A DNA stretch of 64,000 nucleotides, from contig NZ_CP108568.1 of assembly GCF_036010485.1 (NCBI RefSeq), positions 3,417,001-3,481,000 of the forward strand, given 5' to 3'. Made by a program: the position numbers and the translations under genes. This DNA is from Streptomyces sp. NBC_01198 (lineage in GTDB: Bacteria > Actinomycetota > Actinomycetes > Streptomycetales > Streptomycetaceae). Position 1 is the stretch's first letter. Every line of letters begins with the position of its first letter. Under the pieces are notes generated by a model. The model was not told the origin of the DNA. It ran no database searches and was given only the letters and a program-made list of their open reading frames with translations. This document shows positions 34,902 to 43,339 of the stretch, piece by piece.

Positions 34902-36260
34902 ATGAGCACCCCCGAACCGCCCGCCCGGCCGGGCGGGCAGAACGAGCGGTTGCGCCCGCTGGTGACGACCGTTCCCTACGTGCTGCTCGCCGTCCTCGCC
35001 GTCGTGACCCTGGTCATCAAGCACGGCTCGGGCGGCTCCCTGCTCATCGACCTCGGCCTGTGCGCCGCGGCCGCCCTGTGGATCCTGTGGATGTTCACGC
35101 TGCACCCCGCCTGGTGGGAGCGGGCCGGGGTGATGGGGGTCTTCTTCGCCGGGCTGGTGCTGCTCATCGGCGTCCTCGTCCACCGGGACCCGTGGTTCGG
35201 CCTCCTCACGCCGGCCGGGTACTTCTACGCCTTCGGCCTGCTGCCCTGGCCGTGGCGGCTCGCGGGGGTCGCCGCGGTCGCGCTGGAGTCGGGAGCCGCC
35301 CAGACCGACTCCGTACCGAAGGACACCCCCGTCGGCCTGGTCCTCTTCGCCGCCGTCCTGGCCGTCAACGTGGCCGGCATGTGCGGGCTGGCCTGGTGGG
35401 ACTGGGACACCGACCAGCGCAACGAGCAGCGGGTGCAGGCGCTGGCGCAGGCGCGGGAGGCCAACCGCCGGCTCCAGGCGACGCTCACCGAGAACGCCGG
35501 GCTGCACCGGCAACTGGTCGTCCAGGCCCGGGAGGCCGGGGTCCTCGACGAGCGGCAGCGGATGGCCAGGGAGATCCACGACACCCTGGCGCAGGGCCTC
35601 ATCGGGATCGTCACCCAGCTCCAGGCCGCCGAGCAGGCCGGCGACGGCACCGAGCGGTGGCGGCAGCACTTCGCGCTGGCGACCCGGATGGCCAGGGAGA
35701 GCCTGGCCGAGGCCCGGCGCTCGGTGGAGGCGCTGCGGCCGCAGCCGCTGGAGACCGCCGGGCTGGGCGAGGCCCTGGCCGGGGTCGCCGACCGCTGGTC
35801 CGTCCTGCACGGCGTGACCGCCGGCGTCACCACGACCGGGACGGCCCGGCCGATGCAGCCGGAGGCGGAGCTCGCGCTGCTGCGCGCGGCCCAGGAGGCG
35901 CTGGCCAACGTGGCCAGGCACGCGGGGGCCAGCGCCGTCACCCTTTCCCTCGGTTACCTGGACGAGGAGGTGACCCTGGAGGTCTCCGACGACGGCTGCG
36001 GGTTCGTCCCGTCCGCGGCCCGGGTGCCGGCGGCGGCTCCGGCCGCTGTCACGCCCGACGGGGTCACGTCGGACGGCTCCCCATCGGACGGGTTCACGTC
36101 CGGCGCGGGGCCGGCGGTGGCCGGCGGCGGCTTCGGCCTCAAGGCGATGCGGGAGCGGATCGAGGCGCTGTCCGGCACCTTGCGGGTCCAGTCGGAACCC
36201 GGGTCGGGCACGACCGTCTCCGCCCGCGTGCCGCACGGGATCGCCGAGGCAGGCGCGTGA
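34902..36260 (+). CDS. NarL-family sensor histidine kinase
   Basis: 452 residues. Five or six membrane helices span residues 25-185 and form the sensor. A coiled linker leads into the HisKA_3 dimerisation helix with RQRMAREIHDTLAQGL (phospho-His in EIHD). The HATPase has DDGCGF and GGFGLKAMRERIEALSG. An unusual proline/serine/threonine-rich insertion lies inside the ATPase lid (around 375-410). ATG 34902 has a GGAGG site; a GTG at 34878 overlaps the permease stop and is the alternative. Cognate regulator follows with a GTGA overlap. Confidence 0.9.
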   Translation: MSTPEPPARPGGQNERLRPLVTTVPYVLLAVLAVVTLVIKHGSGGSLLIDLGLCAAAALWILWMFTLHPAWWERAGVMGVFFAGLVLLIGVLVHRDPWFGLLTPAGYFYAFGLLPWPWRLAGVAAVALESGAAQTDSVPKDTPVGLVLFAAVLAVNVAGMCGLAWWDWDTDQRNEQRVQALAQAREANRRLQATLTENAGLHRQLVVQAREAGVLDERQRMAREIHDTLAQGLIGIVTQLQAAEQAGDGTERWRQHFALATRMARESLAEARRSVEALRPQPLETAGLGEALAGVADRWSVLHGVTAGVTTTGTARPMQPEAELALLRAAQEALANVARHAGASAVTLSLGYLDEEVTLEVSDDGCGFVPSAARVPAAAPAAVTPDGVTSDGSPSDGFTSGAGPAVAGGGFGLKAMRERIEALSGTLRVQSEPGSGTTVSARVPHGIAEAGA

Positions 36261-36934
36261 ACTCCGCGGACTCCGACGCGGCGCCGGCTCCCATCCGGCT
36301 GCTGATCGCCGACGACCACCCCGTGGTCCGGGACGGCCTGAGCGGCATGTTCGCCGCCGACCCGGCCTTCGAGGTGGTGGGCGAGGCGGCGGACGGCGCC
36401 GAGGCCGTCCGTCTTGCCATGAGCCTCGTACCCGACGTCGTCCTGATGGACCTGCGCATGCCCGGCACGGACGGCGTGACCGCCATCACCGAGCTGGCCG
36501 CGGCGGGCAGCACCGCCCGGGTCCTGGTCCTGACCACCTACGACTCCGACAGCTACGTCCTCCCCGCCATCGAGGCGGGAGCGACCGGCTACCTCCTCAA
36601 GGACGCCCCCCGGGCCGAGCTGCTGCGCGCGGTCCGCGCCGCCGCCAACCGGGAAGCGGTGCTCTCCCCCACCGTCGCGGCCCGCCTGATGGACCGCGTC
36701 CGCACCCCGCCCCCCGCCCTGCTCAGCCACCGCGAGAGCGAGGTCCTGAAGTGGGTGGCCGCGGGCGCCACCAACCGCGAGGTCGCCACCCGCCTGCTGA
36801 TCAGCGAGGCCACGGTGAAGACCCACCTGCTGAACGTCTACGCCAAACTCGGCGTCAACGACCGCGCGTCCGCCGTGGCCGAGGCCTTCAACCGCGGCCT
36901 CCTCACCCCCCGTACACCCCCGCCGTCCCGCTGA
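36257..36934 (+). CDS. NarL/LuxR-family response regulator
   Basis: 225 residues from GTG 36257, overlapping the kinase stop. The receiver has the acidic pair LLIADDHPVV, the phospho-acceptor in VVLMDLRMPG and the switch lysine in GYLLKDAP. The LuxR helix-turn-helix is near 160-215 (LSHRESEVLKWVAAGATNREVATRL). With the kinase it should sense an envelope or drug signal and activate the ABC transporter upstream, a common actinomycete arrangement. Confidence 0.93.
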   Translation: MNSADSDAAPAPIRLLIADDHPVVRDGLSGMFAADPAFEVVGEAADGAEAVRLAMSLVPDVVLMDLRMPGTDGVTAITELAAAGSTARVLVLTTYDSDSYVLPAIEAGATGYLLKDAPRAELLRAVRAAANREAVLSPTVAARLMDRVRTPPPALLSHRESEVLKWVAAGATNREVATRLLISEATVKTHLLNVYAKLGVNDRASAVAEAFNRGLLTPRTPPPSR

Positions 36935-36989
36935 CCGGTACGCCCGCGGGCTTACCGGCCGGTGGCGGCCCTACCGGCCGTGGCGGCCG

Positions 36990-37226
36990 CTACTCGACGT
37001 CCACGAGAACGCGCTCGATCTTGGCCATCCGCGCCTGCAGTTCGGCCAGACTGGTCTGCGCGGCCTCCTGGCTCGCGACGGCCCGCTCGGCGATCCCCCG
37101 GTACTCGGCGTCCACCTGGAGCTTGGCCTTCGCCCGCAGGTGCGCGCCGACCTGGCGGATCACCGTCACCACCACGGCCCCGAACACCGGGATGACGACG
37201 ATCTCTTCGATGACCCAACTGTGCAT
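36990..37226 (-). CDS. Small membrane-anchored coiled-coil protein
   Basis: 78 residues: one N-terminal hydrophobic helix (IEEIVVIPVFGAVVVTVI) and a C-terminal helix with heptad character (AVASQEAAQTSLAELQARMA). It lies 5 bp after the ArsR-like gene, with its GGAG site inside that gene's end, so the two are co-transcribed. Possibly a membrane partner or sensor for the regulator. No family name known to me. Confidence 0.65.
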   Translation of the reverse strand: MHSWVIEEIVVIPVFGAVVVTVIRQVGAHLRAKAKLQVDAEYRGIAERAVASQEAAQTSLAELQARMAKIERVLVDVE

Positions 37227-37231
37227 GGGTT

Positions 37232-37579
37232 TCAGTTCTCCTTCTTCGCGGACTCGCCGCGGTCCGTGGCGTCTGTGAGCGTCCTGGCGGCCGTCATCAG
37301 CACCTGCGGCGTCAACCGCAGGTCGAACGGCGTCACTTCGTAGAACTTCATGGCTTTGCCGTCGTCCGACACCTCGATCCTGGAGGCGACAAGGCCGGAG
37401 ACCTCCAGGCGCTTGAGATGCACCTGGAGCAGGGCCCTGCTGATCCCCAGATCCCGGGCCAGCTGGCTCACATACGTGGGCCCGCCGGACAGCGCGGCAA
37501 GAACCCGCACCCGGTGCGGACTGGCCAGCGTGGCAAGCACTTTGACCAGGCTGTCACCGGTCAGATCCATGACTTTCAT
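37232..37579 (-). CDS. ArsR-like winged-helix regulator
   Basis: 115 residues. The helix-turn-helix is VLAALSGGPTYVSQLARDLG followed by ISRALLQVHLKRLEVSGLV (about 25-65), then a beta wing SRIEVSDDGKAMKFYEVTPF. There is no cysteine metal site of the SmtB/ArsR kind, so it probably senses something else. ATG 37579 or 37570 could be the start. A pair of palindromes lies just upstream, the expected place for autoregulation. Confidence 0.8.
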   Translation of the reverse strand: MKVMDLTGDSLVKVLATLASPHRVRVLAALSGGPTYVSQLARDLGISRALLQVHLKRLEVSGLVASRIEVSDDGKAMKFYEVTPFDLRLTPQVLMTAARTLTDATDRGESAKKEN

Positions 37580-37589
37580 TCGACTACCT

Positions 37590-37617
37590 GCACGTGCAAA
37601 ACAATATTGGCACGTGC
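37590..37617. promoter_or_regulatory. Twin GCACGTGC palindromes upstream of the ArsR-like gene
   Basis: GCACGTGC occurs at 37590-37597 and again at 37610-37617. The 12-bp AT-rich spacer (containing CAATATTG, itself a palindrome) may be the promoter -10 region. Centre-to-centre distance is 20 bp, two helical turns, so both sites face the same side. Likely operator of the adjacent regulator. Confidence 0.55.
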
Positions 37618-37681
37618 CGACTCCTGTCAACGCCGACCCCTGATAACGCCCGCTCGGTCCGCCCGCGTTGACGGCACCCAT

Positions 37682-37731
37682 GGGTGAGGGCCGGGCCGCT
37701 GAGGATCACCTCAGCGGCCCGGCCCTCACCC
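37682..37731. terminator. Long perfect hairpin terminator after the sortase gene
   Basis: 23-bp perfectly paired arms (37682-37704 and 37709-37731) with the 4-nt loop ATCA. It lies 11 bp past the sortase stop on the minus strand and insulates it from the ArsR-like gene. Confidence 0.8.
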
Positions 37732-37741
37732 GCCGTGCGGA

Positions 37742-38395
37742 TCAGCCGACGAGATCCGCGTAAACGATGATGTTGTCCGGATGGTGGCCCCCGGTGATCG
37801 GCCCGCCACAAGTGATCAGGCGCAGCTCCGGGCGGTCGGTGTCGCCGTAGACCCGCTGGGTCGGGAAGGCGGTCTTGCTGACCTGCTGCAGCGAGGTGAC
37901 GGCGAAGACCGCGCGGCTGCCGTCAGCGCGGGTGACGGTGATGCGGTCACCCTGCTTGATCTTGGTGACGTTCCTCATCACCGCCGGCCCGTCGACGGTG
38001 TCGAAGTGGCCGACGAGGACGGCCGGGCCGATCTGGCCCGGCGTGACTCCCTTGGTGTACCAGCCGATCCGGTCGGCCTGGGCGACCGTCGGGACCTGGA
38101 TCGTGCCGTCGGCGTTCAGCCCGAGCCGCACCAGGGGTCCCGCGTCGACCCCCGCGGAGGGGATGGTGACCCGGGTCGGTACGGAGGCGGGCAACGCGGT
38201 CACGGCCTTCCCGGTCGTGGCCGGCCCCGACGCCGGAGCCGACGCCGGAGCCGACGAGACCGAAGGGAGGTCCACGGCGGGAGACGCGGCCTCGGGGTCG
38301 CCACTGCCGCACCCGGCGAGCGAGCCGGCGAGCAGGAGCGCGAGCGGTACGGCGAGCAGCGCGGTGGCCGGCCGTCGGGCGGAGGGCGGTTGCAT
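37742..38395 (-). CDS. Class F sortase
   Basis: 217 residues. It has a signal with lipobox-like LAGSLAGC near residue 30, a proline/alanine/serine linker, then the sortase beta barrel. The catalytic His is in VLVGHFDTVDG and the Cys in ELRLITCGGP; the Arg should lie in the following loop before NIIVYADLVG. Class F enzymes are the small actinomycete sortases with poorly known substrates. ATG 38395 is preceded by AGGAGTCC. The gene upstream encodes a surface protein with a C-terminal anchor helix, a plausible substrate. Confidence 0.88.
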   Translation of the reverse strand: MQPPSARRPATALLAVPLALLLAGSLAGCGSGDPEAASPAVDLPSVSSAPASAPASGPATTGKAVTALPASVPTRVTIPSAGVDAGPLVRLGLNADGTIQVPTVAQADRIGWYTKGVTPGQIGPAVLVGHFDTVDGPAVMRNVTKIKQGDRITVTRADGSRAVFAVTSLQQVSKTAFPTQRVYGDTDRPELRLITCGGPITGGHHPDNIIVYADLVG

Positions 38396-38471
38396 GGTGG
38401 ACTCCTGGAACGAGGGCGCCGGGCGGCCGCGGTGGGCGTGCGGCCGCCCGGCTGGGTGATGTCCGGGTCCG

Positions 38472-39374
38472 TCAGCGGGTGGCGGCCGTACGGCGGCGCA
38501 CCGCCACGAAGGCGATGCCGGCGGCACCCAGGGCCGCGGTGGCCCCGCCCACGGCGAGCAGCGACGCGTGGTCGCCGGCCGGGGCCTGGTAGCCGGCCGC
38601 GACGCTGCCCTGCGGGATGACGGCCGTCTGGGGCCCGCCGGACGTGGTGGAGTACGTGAAGGCGCAACCCTTCGGCAGCCGCGGGAAGTCGGTGACCAGC
38701 GACGCGTGGCCGCCGCCCTGGGTGCTCGTCCGCAACTGCGGGGTGGCGCTGTTCGGACGGAGGATCTCGGCGGCGAAGTGCCCGGCCGGCAGCTTGGGGT
38801 GCTTACGGTCCAGCTCCAGCCCGGGTATCACGCCCTTCTCGCCGGCGGACCGGAACAGCACGGACGGCCCCGAGGGACTGATGGTCAGCAGCGCGGTGGT
38901 GCCCCCACCGATGTTCTGGTCTGTGGCTGCGGTGCACCCGACGGGAGTGACCGGGCCCTGGCCGCTGCCGCCCTTGTCCGCGGCGGACGTGATGCGGCCG
39001 TCGGCGTAGAGGGTGACCGAGGTGTCGCCGTACACGTGGCTGGCGGTGGCCTGGTAGCCGAACCCGGCGGTCAGCGACCCCGCCACCTTGCCGCCCTTGG
39101 TGATGTCGGCGGTGTAGTAGGGATTGTCGGTGCCGAACTTGTAGACCTGGGCGACGAGCCCGCCCTTGAGGGTGTCCGTGTGCACCAGCACCCCCGCGGG
39201 GGTGACCGGGCCCTGTCCGTTGCCGCCCTTGTCCCCCGCGGTGGAGGACAGGGAGGGAGCGGGTGTGGCGGAGCCGTCGGCGTGGGCCGCGGCGGGCAAC
39301 GCGAGGGCGCTGAGCAATACGACGGAGCTGGCGGCGGCACGCAGGCCGAGCCGGCGCTGAACGGAGGTAGACAT
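38472..39374 (-). CDS. Repeat-containing cell-surface protein with C-terminal membrane anchor
   Basis: 300 residues with a Sec signal peptide ending near AHADGS (residue 33). Two copies of a motif, DKGGNGQGPVTPAGV near 47 and DKGGSGQGPVTPVGC near 133, begin repeated segments. A hydrophobic helix and basic tail (AALGAAGIAFVAVRRRTAATR) close the protein in the manner of wall-anchored proteins. No LPxTG or LAxTG motif is seen before the helix. It lies 76 bp upstream of the class F sortase, same strand. It may be a sortase substrate with an unusual sorting signal, or simply membrane-anchored. Confidence 0.7.
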   Translation of the reverse strand: MSTSVQRRLGLRAAASSVVLLSALALPAAAHADGSATPAPSLSSTAGDKGGNGQGPVTPAGVLVHTDTLKGGLVAQVYKFGTDNPYYTADITKGGKVAGSLTAGFGYQATASHVYGDTSVTLYADGRITSAADKGGSGQGPVTPVGCTAATDQNIGGGTTALLTISPSGPSVLFRSAGEKGVIPGLELDRKHPKLPAGHFAAEILRPNSATPQLRTSTQGGGHASLVTDFPRLPKGCAFTYSTTSGGPQTAVIPQGSVAAGYQAPAGDHASLLAVGGATAALGAAGIAFVAVRRRTAATR

Positions 39375-39631
39375 GGTGGACTCCACAAAGTGATGGCCGA
39401 TGGCGGCCGGAAGGAGAACGGAGCCGCAGGGCCGCCGATGCTTCGGGCCGATCCGTCAGGAGATGTGCCCCGCAGTGATATTCAGCCTAGGAGTCCCAAT
39501 GACCGGAGTTGTCCGTTCCCTGTCCCGGGCTTGTCACGGCGCCATGCGTCAGCTGAACAGCCGTCACATAACTGCCCGTCATGCGCCGGTACGCGACAGC
39601 TGGCTGCCGGCGACCCGACCACCCGGCCCCC

Positions 39632-39826
39632 TCACCGCCCCGGCCGGGCCCGCCGCGTGATCCACAGGCCCAGCTGCCCGCCGCCCCCCGCGACCACGGC
39701 GAGCAGAGCACCGTACATCGCGGATTCCCCCCACCCCCTGCTCAGCCACCAGTGGTTCACCGCGGCATAGACGCCCGCCGCGACCACCCAGACCCCCACG
39801 ACCGCCAACACCCGCCACATCCTCAT
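39632..39826 (-). CDS. Small two-helix membrane protein
   Basis: 64 residues: MRMWRVLAVVGVWVVAAGVY forms the first helix and AMYGALLAVVAGGGGQLGLW the second, with a basic end RRARPGR. Composition and topology look natural and the gene sits alone. Function unknown. The region between this gene and 39374 (about 250 bp) shows no other gene. Confidence 0.55.
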   Translation of the reverse strand: MRMWRVLAVVGVWVVAAGVYAAVNHWWLSRGWGESAMYGALLAVVAGGGGQLGLWITRRARPGR

Positions 39827-40109
39827 ACCCCCCGCCTACCCCGCCGGGGCCGGGGGCTGCCACGCATGCGGCAGGCGCCTGCAAGTGCACCGTGCCGTCC
39901 TGGAGAAGACGGCGACTGACCCCACTTGCCGCCCGGCCCTCTGCCGCCCACTGCGGGCCGAGGCCGGTGTGCATCATCCGGGTGGATTCCCGGCAGCGGT
40001 CCCCGGGGCCACGGGCACGACGCTGAGCATCATTGACTGCTCCAGCCTCGGGCCCTTCCTCCCTGACCAGGGCAGCGAACCGCGCTCCGTAAGCGGGTGA
40101 GCCGCGCGG

Positions 40110-40227
40110 ACACCTCGACCACCATCGCAACCCGGTCGGCGGTCGCCCACTCCCCCTGACCGGCGAAACTACTCTTGGGCGCCAAGGCCCCGTCCGGCTT
40201 CGCGTGGCCGCTGCGGTAGGTCTCCAC
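40110..40227 (-). pseudogene. Uma2-family fragment
   Basis: The minus-strand reading frame contains SGHAKPDGALAPKSSFAGQG and then EWATADRVAMVVEV, the central PD...(D/E)xK-type core of Uma2 nucleases. It then leaves the family pattern. No N-terminal half or ordered C-terminus is present. It lies just outside the leftmost attachment core and looks like a remnant damaged by integration events. The 280 bp to its left (39827-40109) shows nothing I can support. Confidence 0.4.
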
Positions 40228-40318
40228 TACCGCGTGATCGACCGTGTGTGCTGAACGTGTTCGACCCCACCCGGCCGCGCCGCCCGGAGCCGGCGGGATG
40301 CCCTCAGGGCAAGAAAAT

Positions 40319-40361
40319 GAGCGCCCTGTCGGGTCCGAACCGACGACCTACGCTTTACAAG
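40319..40361. repeat. Attachment-site core, left copy (diverged)
   Basis: 43 bp matching the 3' part of the tRNA-Thr gene at 60336-60378 with three mismatches (40323, 40324, 40335). The flank to its left (from about 40246) resembles the flank left of the copy at 46084, including GTGTGCTGAA and a run that reads as TTTTCTTGCC on the other strand, the likely tRNA terminator. It marks the outer left junction of the tandem island. Confidence 0.8.
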
Positions 40362-40499
40362 ATCCCTCAGAACGGGCGCTGGCCTGCGAGGATGCCGCCG
40401 ATATGCCGCTGAGCAGCACAAACCGTGCTCGCCATATGCCAGCGGTCCCCGGGGTTTCCATGCCCATGTGTGCCGCACCCGTGCTGTTCGGGCGAGCAC

Positions 40500-41048
40500 T
40501 CAGGCGTATGGCAGCAGCATCCCGGTGTCCAGCTCGAAGCCGAACGGTTGGGGGATGTGGAGGCTTTCACCGAACTCGGCGTCCTCACGGCGGTGGTACT
40601 TGCGGCCGTCGGGCAGGCTGAAGAGCGTGACAGTCTTCAGCCTGGCGTCCACCACGAGATACAGCGGGATCCCCATCACCGGGTAGTCCCTGACCTTGCC
40701 CACCCAGTCGTTCTCGGGGTTCGACGGCGAGACCAGCTCGACAGCGATGGCCGCGGTCTCCGCGGGGACCCGGTTGTCGGTGGTCTCCAGGACTGCGGCC
40801 GGCAGATAGGTCAGGTCGGGATTGCGGCTCTTACCCACGCTGGGGGACACAAGGTCCGTGTTCTCGCTCGGCACCAGGTCACTCGGGCTGTGCGCGTCGA
40901 ACTGGCGCCTGACCACCAGGAGATTGCGCTGGTGGATACCGGAGGGGCCGACCATCATGACGATCGTGTCGCCCGAGATCTCGGCCTTGAACCCGTCCGG
41001 CAGACTCCTGCGAGCCTCATCGAGGAGTGCGAAATGCTGCGGGTCCAT
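40500..41048 (-). CDS. Uma2-family putative endonuclease
   Basis: 182 residues with the Uma2 pattern: N-terminal GFKAEISGDTIVMMVGPSG; RNPDLTYLPAAVL, in which the Asp is an active-site residue; IAVELVSPSNPENDWVGKV with the E...K of a PD-(D/E)xK fold; then YPVMGIPLYLVVDARLKTVT. Uma2 proteins are very common in Streptomyces, with unproven roles in DNA processing or mobile elements. ATG 41048 is the natural start. Confidence 0.85.
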   Translation of the reverse strand: MDPQHFALLDEARRSLPDGFKAEISGDTIVMMVGPSGIHQRNLLVVRRQFDAHSPSDLVPSENTDLVSPSVGKSRNPDLTYLPAAVLETTDNRVPAETAAIAVELVSPSNPENDWVGKVRDYPVMGIPLYLVVDARLKTVTLFSLPDGRKYHRREDAEFGESLHIPQPFGFELDTGMLLPYA

Positions 41049-41174
41049 GCTGCAGAGCCTCCCGAAAGCGAGCCGACCGGTCCCCCAGACTATCGGGCAC
41101 CTACCGCCCACGACCTGCGCCGCTCCTGGGAAGCCCGGCTCAGCACCGGCTGAGGCCTTCGATAACCTGCGCCG

Positions 41175-41702
41175 ATGGCTGACGCTTCGCTGGGATTCAT
41201 GATCGACGCCGATCACGGACAGTTCTACGTCCAGGACCTTGACCCGTATGACGCGTGGACTGCCGAGCACGCGACGGATCCGGACCTGAAGCCGGGCGGC
41301 TGGACGAAGGAAGCGGTCTACATCCATCGCATCGGCGTGGAACCGCACTCGATCTCCGTGGGCACAGCCCGGGACGACATGGTCGAGTCGCTGATCACTG
41401 CTCACTCAGCCGCCCCGATGCTGGAGGCAACGGCCGAACACATCGTGGAGACCGACATCGACGTTCCAACCGGCAAACTCACCATGTCCAGCCCGGGGGT
41501 CGACCCCGCCGACGGACCGAGCCTGACCGTTCCCGCAGGGCTGCTGCGCGCACGGGTCTCCTACCTGCCGTCCGAACCACCGCCGGGCACCAGCGACGGA
41601 GGCCCCGGTGACCACTTCCTCTACCAGGTAGACCTGTGGCCATCCGACGAGGCCCACGGTCTGGTCATCGTCAAGCAGGGGCCGGAAATCTGGGCGGGGT
41701 AG
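41175..41702 (+). CDS. Hypothetical protein, acidic
   Basis: 175 residues, acidic, mixed alpha/beta: FMIDADHGQFYVQDLDPYDA near the start, an aromatic-rich end HFLYQVDLWPSDEAHGLVIV. No signal peptide or membrane helix. The last strand pattern YQVDLWP resembles small Streptomyces competence/immunity-type proteins, but I cannot name a family. Few bases lie between a GATAAC box and the ATG, so the mRNA may be leaderless. Confidence 0.65.
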   Translation: MADASLGFMIDADHGQFYVQDLDPYDAWTAEHATDPDLKPGGWTKEAVYIHRIGVEPHSISVGTARDDMVESLITAHSAAPMLEATAEHIVETDIDVPTGKLTMSSPGVDPADGPSLTVPAGLLRARVSYLPSEPPPGTSDGGPGDHFLYQVDLWPSDEAHGLVIVKQGPEIWAG

Positions 41703-41753
41703 GTCGCCGCTTAGCGCCAAGCAACACCGCCGAAGGCATTCACCGGTTGAGGA

Positions 41754-41942
41754 TCAGCGCGGAAGGGCCCCTTCCACCAGAACCTTCAGCTCTTCGGGCA
41801 TATCGGGTGAATCCCGCCACCAGCGGGCGATCAACATGGCCGCAAGCCACGCCTCGCGAGCACTGGCAGCCGACTGCCCTGAGTCCACTGCGTCCAGCAC
41901 CCGTCTGCTGCGAACGTTGACCACCGCATAGAGAGCGAGCAC
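41754..41942 (-). CDS. Possible small protein or gene fragment
   Basis: 62 residues from a GTG, mostly helical and of natural composition (SAASAREAWLAAMLIARWWR). No ribosome site is visible. It could be the end of a larger gene lost to the neighbouring IS110 insertion. Confidence 0.3.
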   Translation of the reverse strand: MLALYAVVNVRSRRVLDAVDSGQSAASAREAWLAAMLIARWWRDSPDMPEELKVLVEGALPR

Positions 41943-42013
41943 CGGAAACCTTGCTCACGTCGGCGAGGGGCGATCCCTTGGCACGGGCGGTCGGCCGTCG
42001 GTCCGGATGGGAT

Positions 42014-43205
42014 GCTCCTATAGATGTCAAGCGGCAGGAGCAAGGTCGGTTTGTGTGGCTTGTTCGGTCGGTGTGCTGGTCAGGGCGCGGTAGACCTCGC
42101 GGGCGACGAATCGTTTGAGGCAGCGCATGATGTCCTTTTTGGACAGGCCTTCCTTGGTGCGGCGTTCGACGTAGGTGCGGGTGCGCTCGTCGTAGCGCAT
42201 GCGGACGAGCACGATGGTGTGCAGGGCGTTGTTCGCGGCCCGGTCGCCGCCTCGGTTGAGGCGGTGGCGGTGGGTGCGGCCGGAGGATGCCGGGATCGGT
42301 GCGACCCCGGCCAGGTGCGCGAAGGCGGCCTCCGAACGCATACGTTCGGGGTTGTCCCCGGCCGAGACCAGCAGTTGGCCGGCGGTTTCGGGGCCGACGC
42401 CGAACAGTTCCAGCAGTGCGGGAGCGGCCTGCCGGGTCAGCGGACCGAGTTCCGCGTCCAGCTCGGCGATCTCGGCGTCCATCGCCTGGTGGCGGCGGGC
42501 CAGGCGGCGCAGGGCTGCCCGGGTGGCGGTCAGCGGGCGGGACAGGTCGTCGCCGGGCCGCAGCCGGGCGAGCGTGCGTATCAGCGTGGCCCGGTCCACT
42601 CCCGCGACCTGCTCGCGCAGCATCGCAGGCGCCGAGACCAGCAGGCCCCGGATCTGGTTCATCGCCTGGGTGCGGGCCTTGACCGCGCTGCGGCGAGCGG
42701 TCCGCAGCACGCGCACGGCCTCGACCATGCCGTCCCGGCTCTTGGGGGTGCCGGTGGCCCGCCCGGACAGTACGGCTGTCGCGGCGGCGTAGGCGTCGAT
42801 CGGGTCGGACTTGCCCTTCATCCGCCGGGTTTTGCGGTCCGGACGGTCGACATCGATGACTGTGACTCCTGCGGCGGTGAGCACCCGGGCGAGTTCGGCC
42901 CCGTAGGCGCCGGTGCCCTCCACACCCACCGCGGCCAGCTCGCCGAGTGAACGCATCCAGGCCAGCAGATCCCGGTAGCCGCGGATCGTGGCCGGGAACT
43001 CCTGGTCAGCCAGGTGCCGGCCGATGGTGTCGATCACCGCCGCGTGGTGGGTCAGGCCGTGGGTGTCGACTCCGCCGGTGATCTGCGGGCCGTCGTGCGT
43101 CATGCTGGTCATGTCCGTCCTTGTGGCGTGTCCGTTCCGAGGGCGGCACGCGCCGGTCGGGCGGGTGGACAAGACAGTGACGGGGCTTCTGGACCAAGCT
43201 CCTAT
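42014..43205 (-). mobile_element. IS110-family insertion sequence (ends approximate)
   Basis: The transposase gene is flanked by a short direct repeat: GCTCCTAT at 42014-42021 and 43198-43205, each followed within a few bases by a CAAGCG-like string. IS110 elements lack terminal inverted repeats, so these are only candidate borders; the noncoding end upstream of the transposase may extend further, toward 43330. Confidence 0.45.
42027..43112 (-). CDS. IS110-family DEDD transposase
   Basis: 361 residues. N-terminal DEDD RuvC-like domain with GGVDTHGLTHHAAVI (first Asp), AVGVEGTGAYGAELA (Glu) and KGKSDPIDAYAAATAV (paired Asp). A C-terminal Transposase_20 helix-hairpin domain carries LFGVGPETAGQLL and ASSGRTHRHRLNRGGDRAAN with candidate catalytic serines. 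ATG 43112 gives the standard IS110 length. The reading frame is intact, so the element may still move. Recombination in this family is guided by a bridge RNA made from a noncoding end. Confidence 0.92.
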   Translation of the reverse strand: MTSMTHDGPQITGGVDTHGLTHHAAVIDTIGRHLADQEFPATIRGYRDLLAWMRSLGELAAVGVEGTGAYGAELARVLTAAGVTVIDVDRPDRKTRRMKGKSDPIDAYAAATAVLSGRATGTPKSRDGMVEAVRVLRTARRSAVKARTQAMNQIRGLLVSAPAMLREQVAGVDRATLIRTLARLRPGDDLSRPLTATRAALRRLARRHQAMDAEIAELDAELGPLTRQAAPALLELFGVGPETAGQLLVSAGDNPERMRSEAAFAHLAGVAPIPASSGRTHRHRLNRGGDRAANNALHTIVLVRMRYDERTRTYVERRTKEGLSKKDIMRCLKRFVAREVYRALTSTPTEQATQTDLAPAA

Positions 43206-43339
43206 GAAGTCACAAGCGCCCGTCCGGCCGCGTGCGTGGTGACGCCCGGCGGGCCGACAAATCCCAAACAGGACAGTCGAGACGTCAGTCAGTTGGCGAG
43301 TCAGGCCCACCCGTAGCGTCACCACGAACATCATCACTG

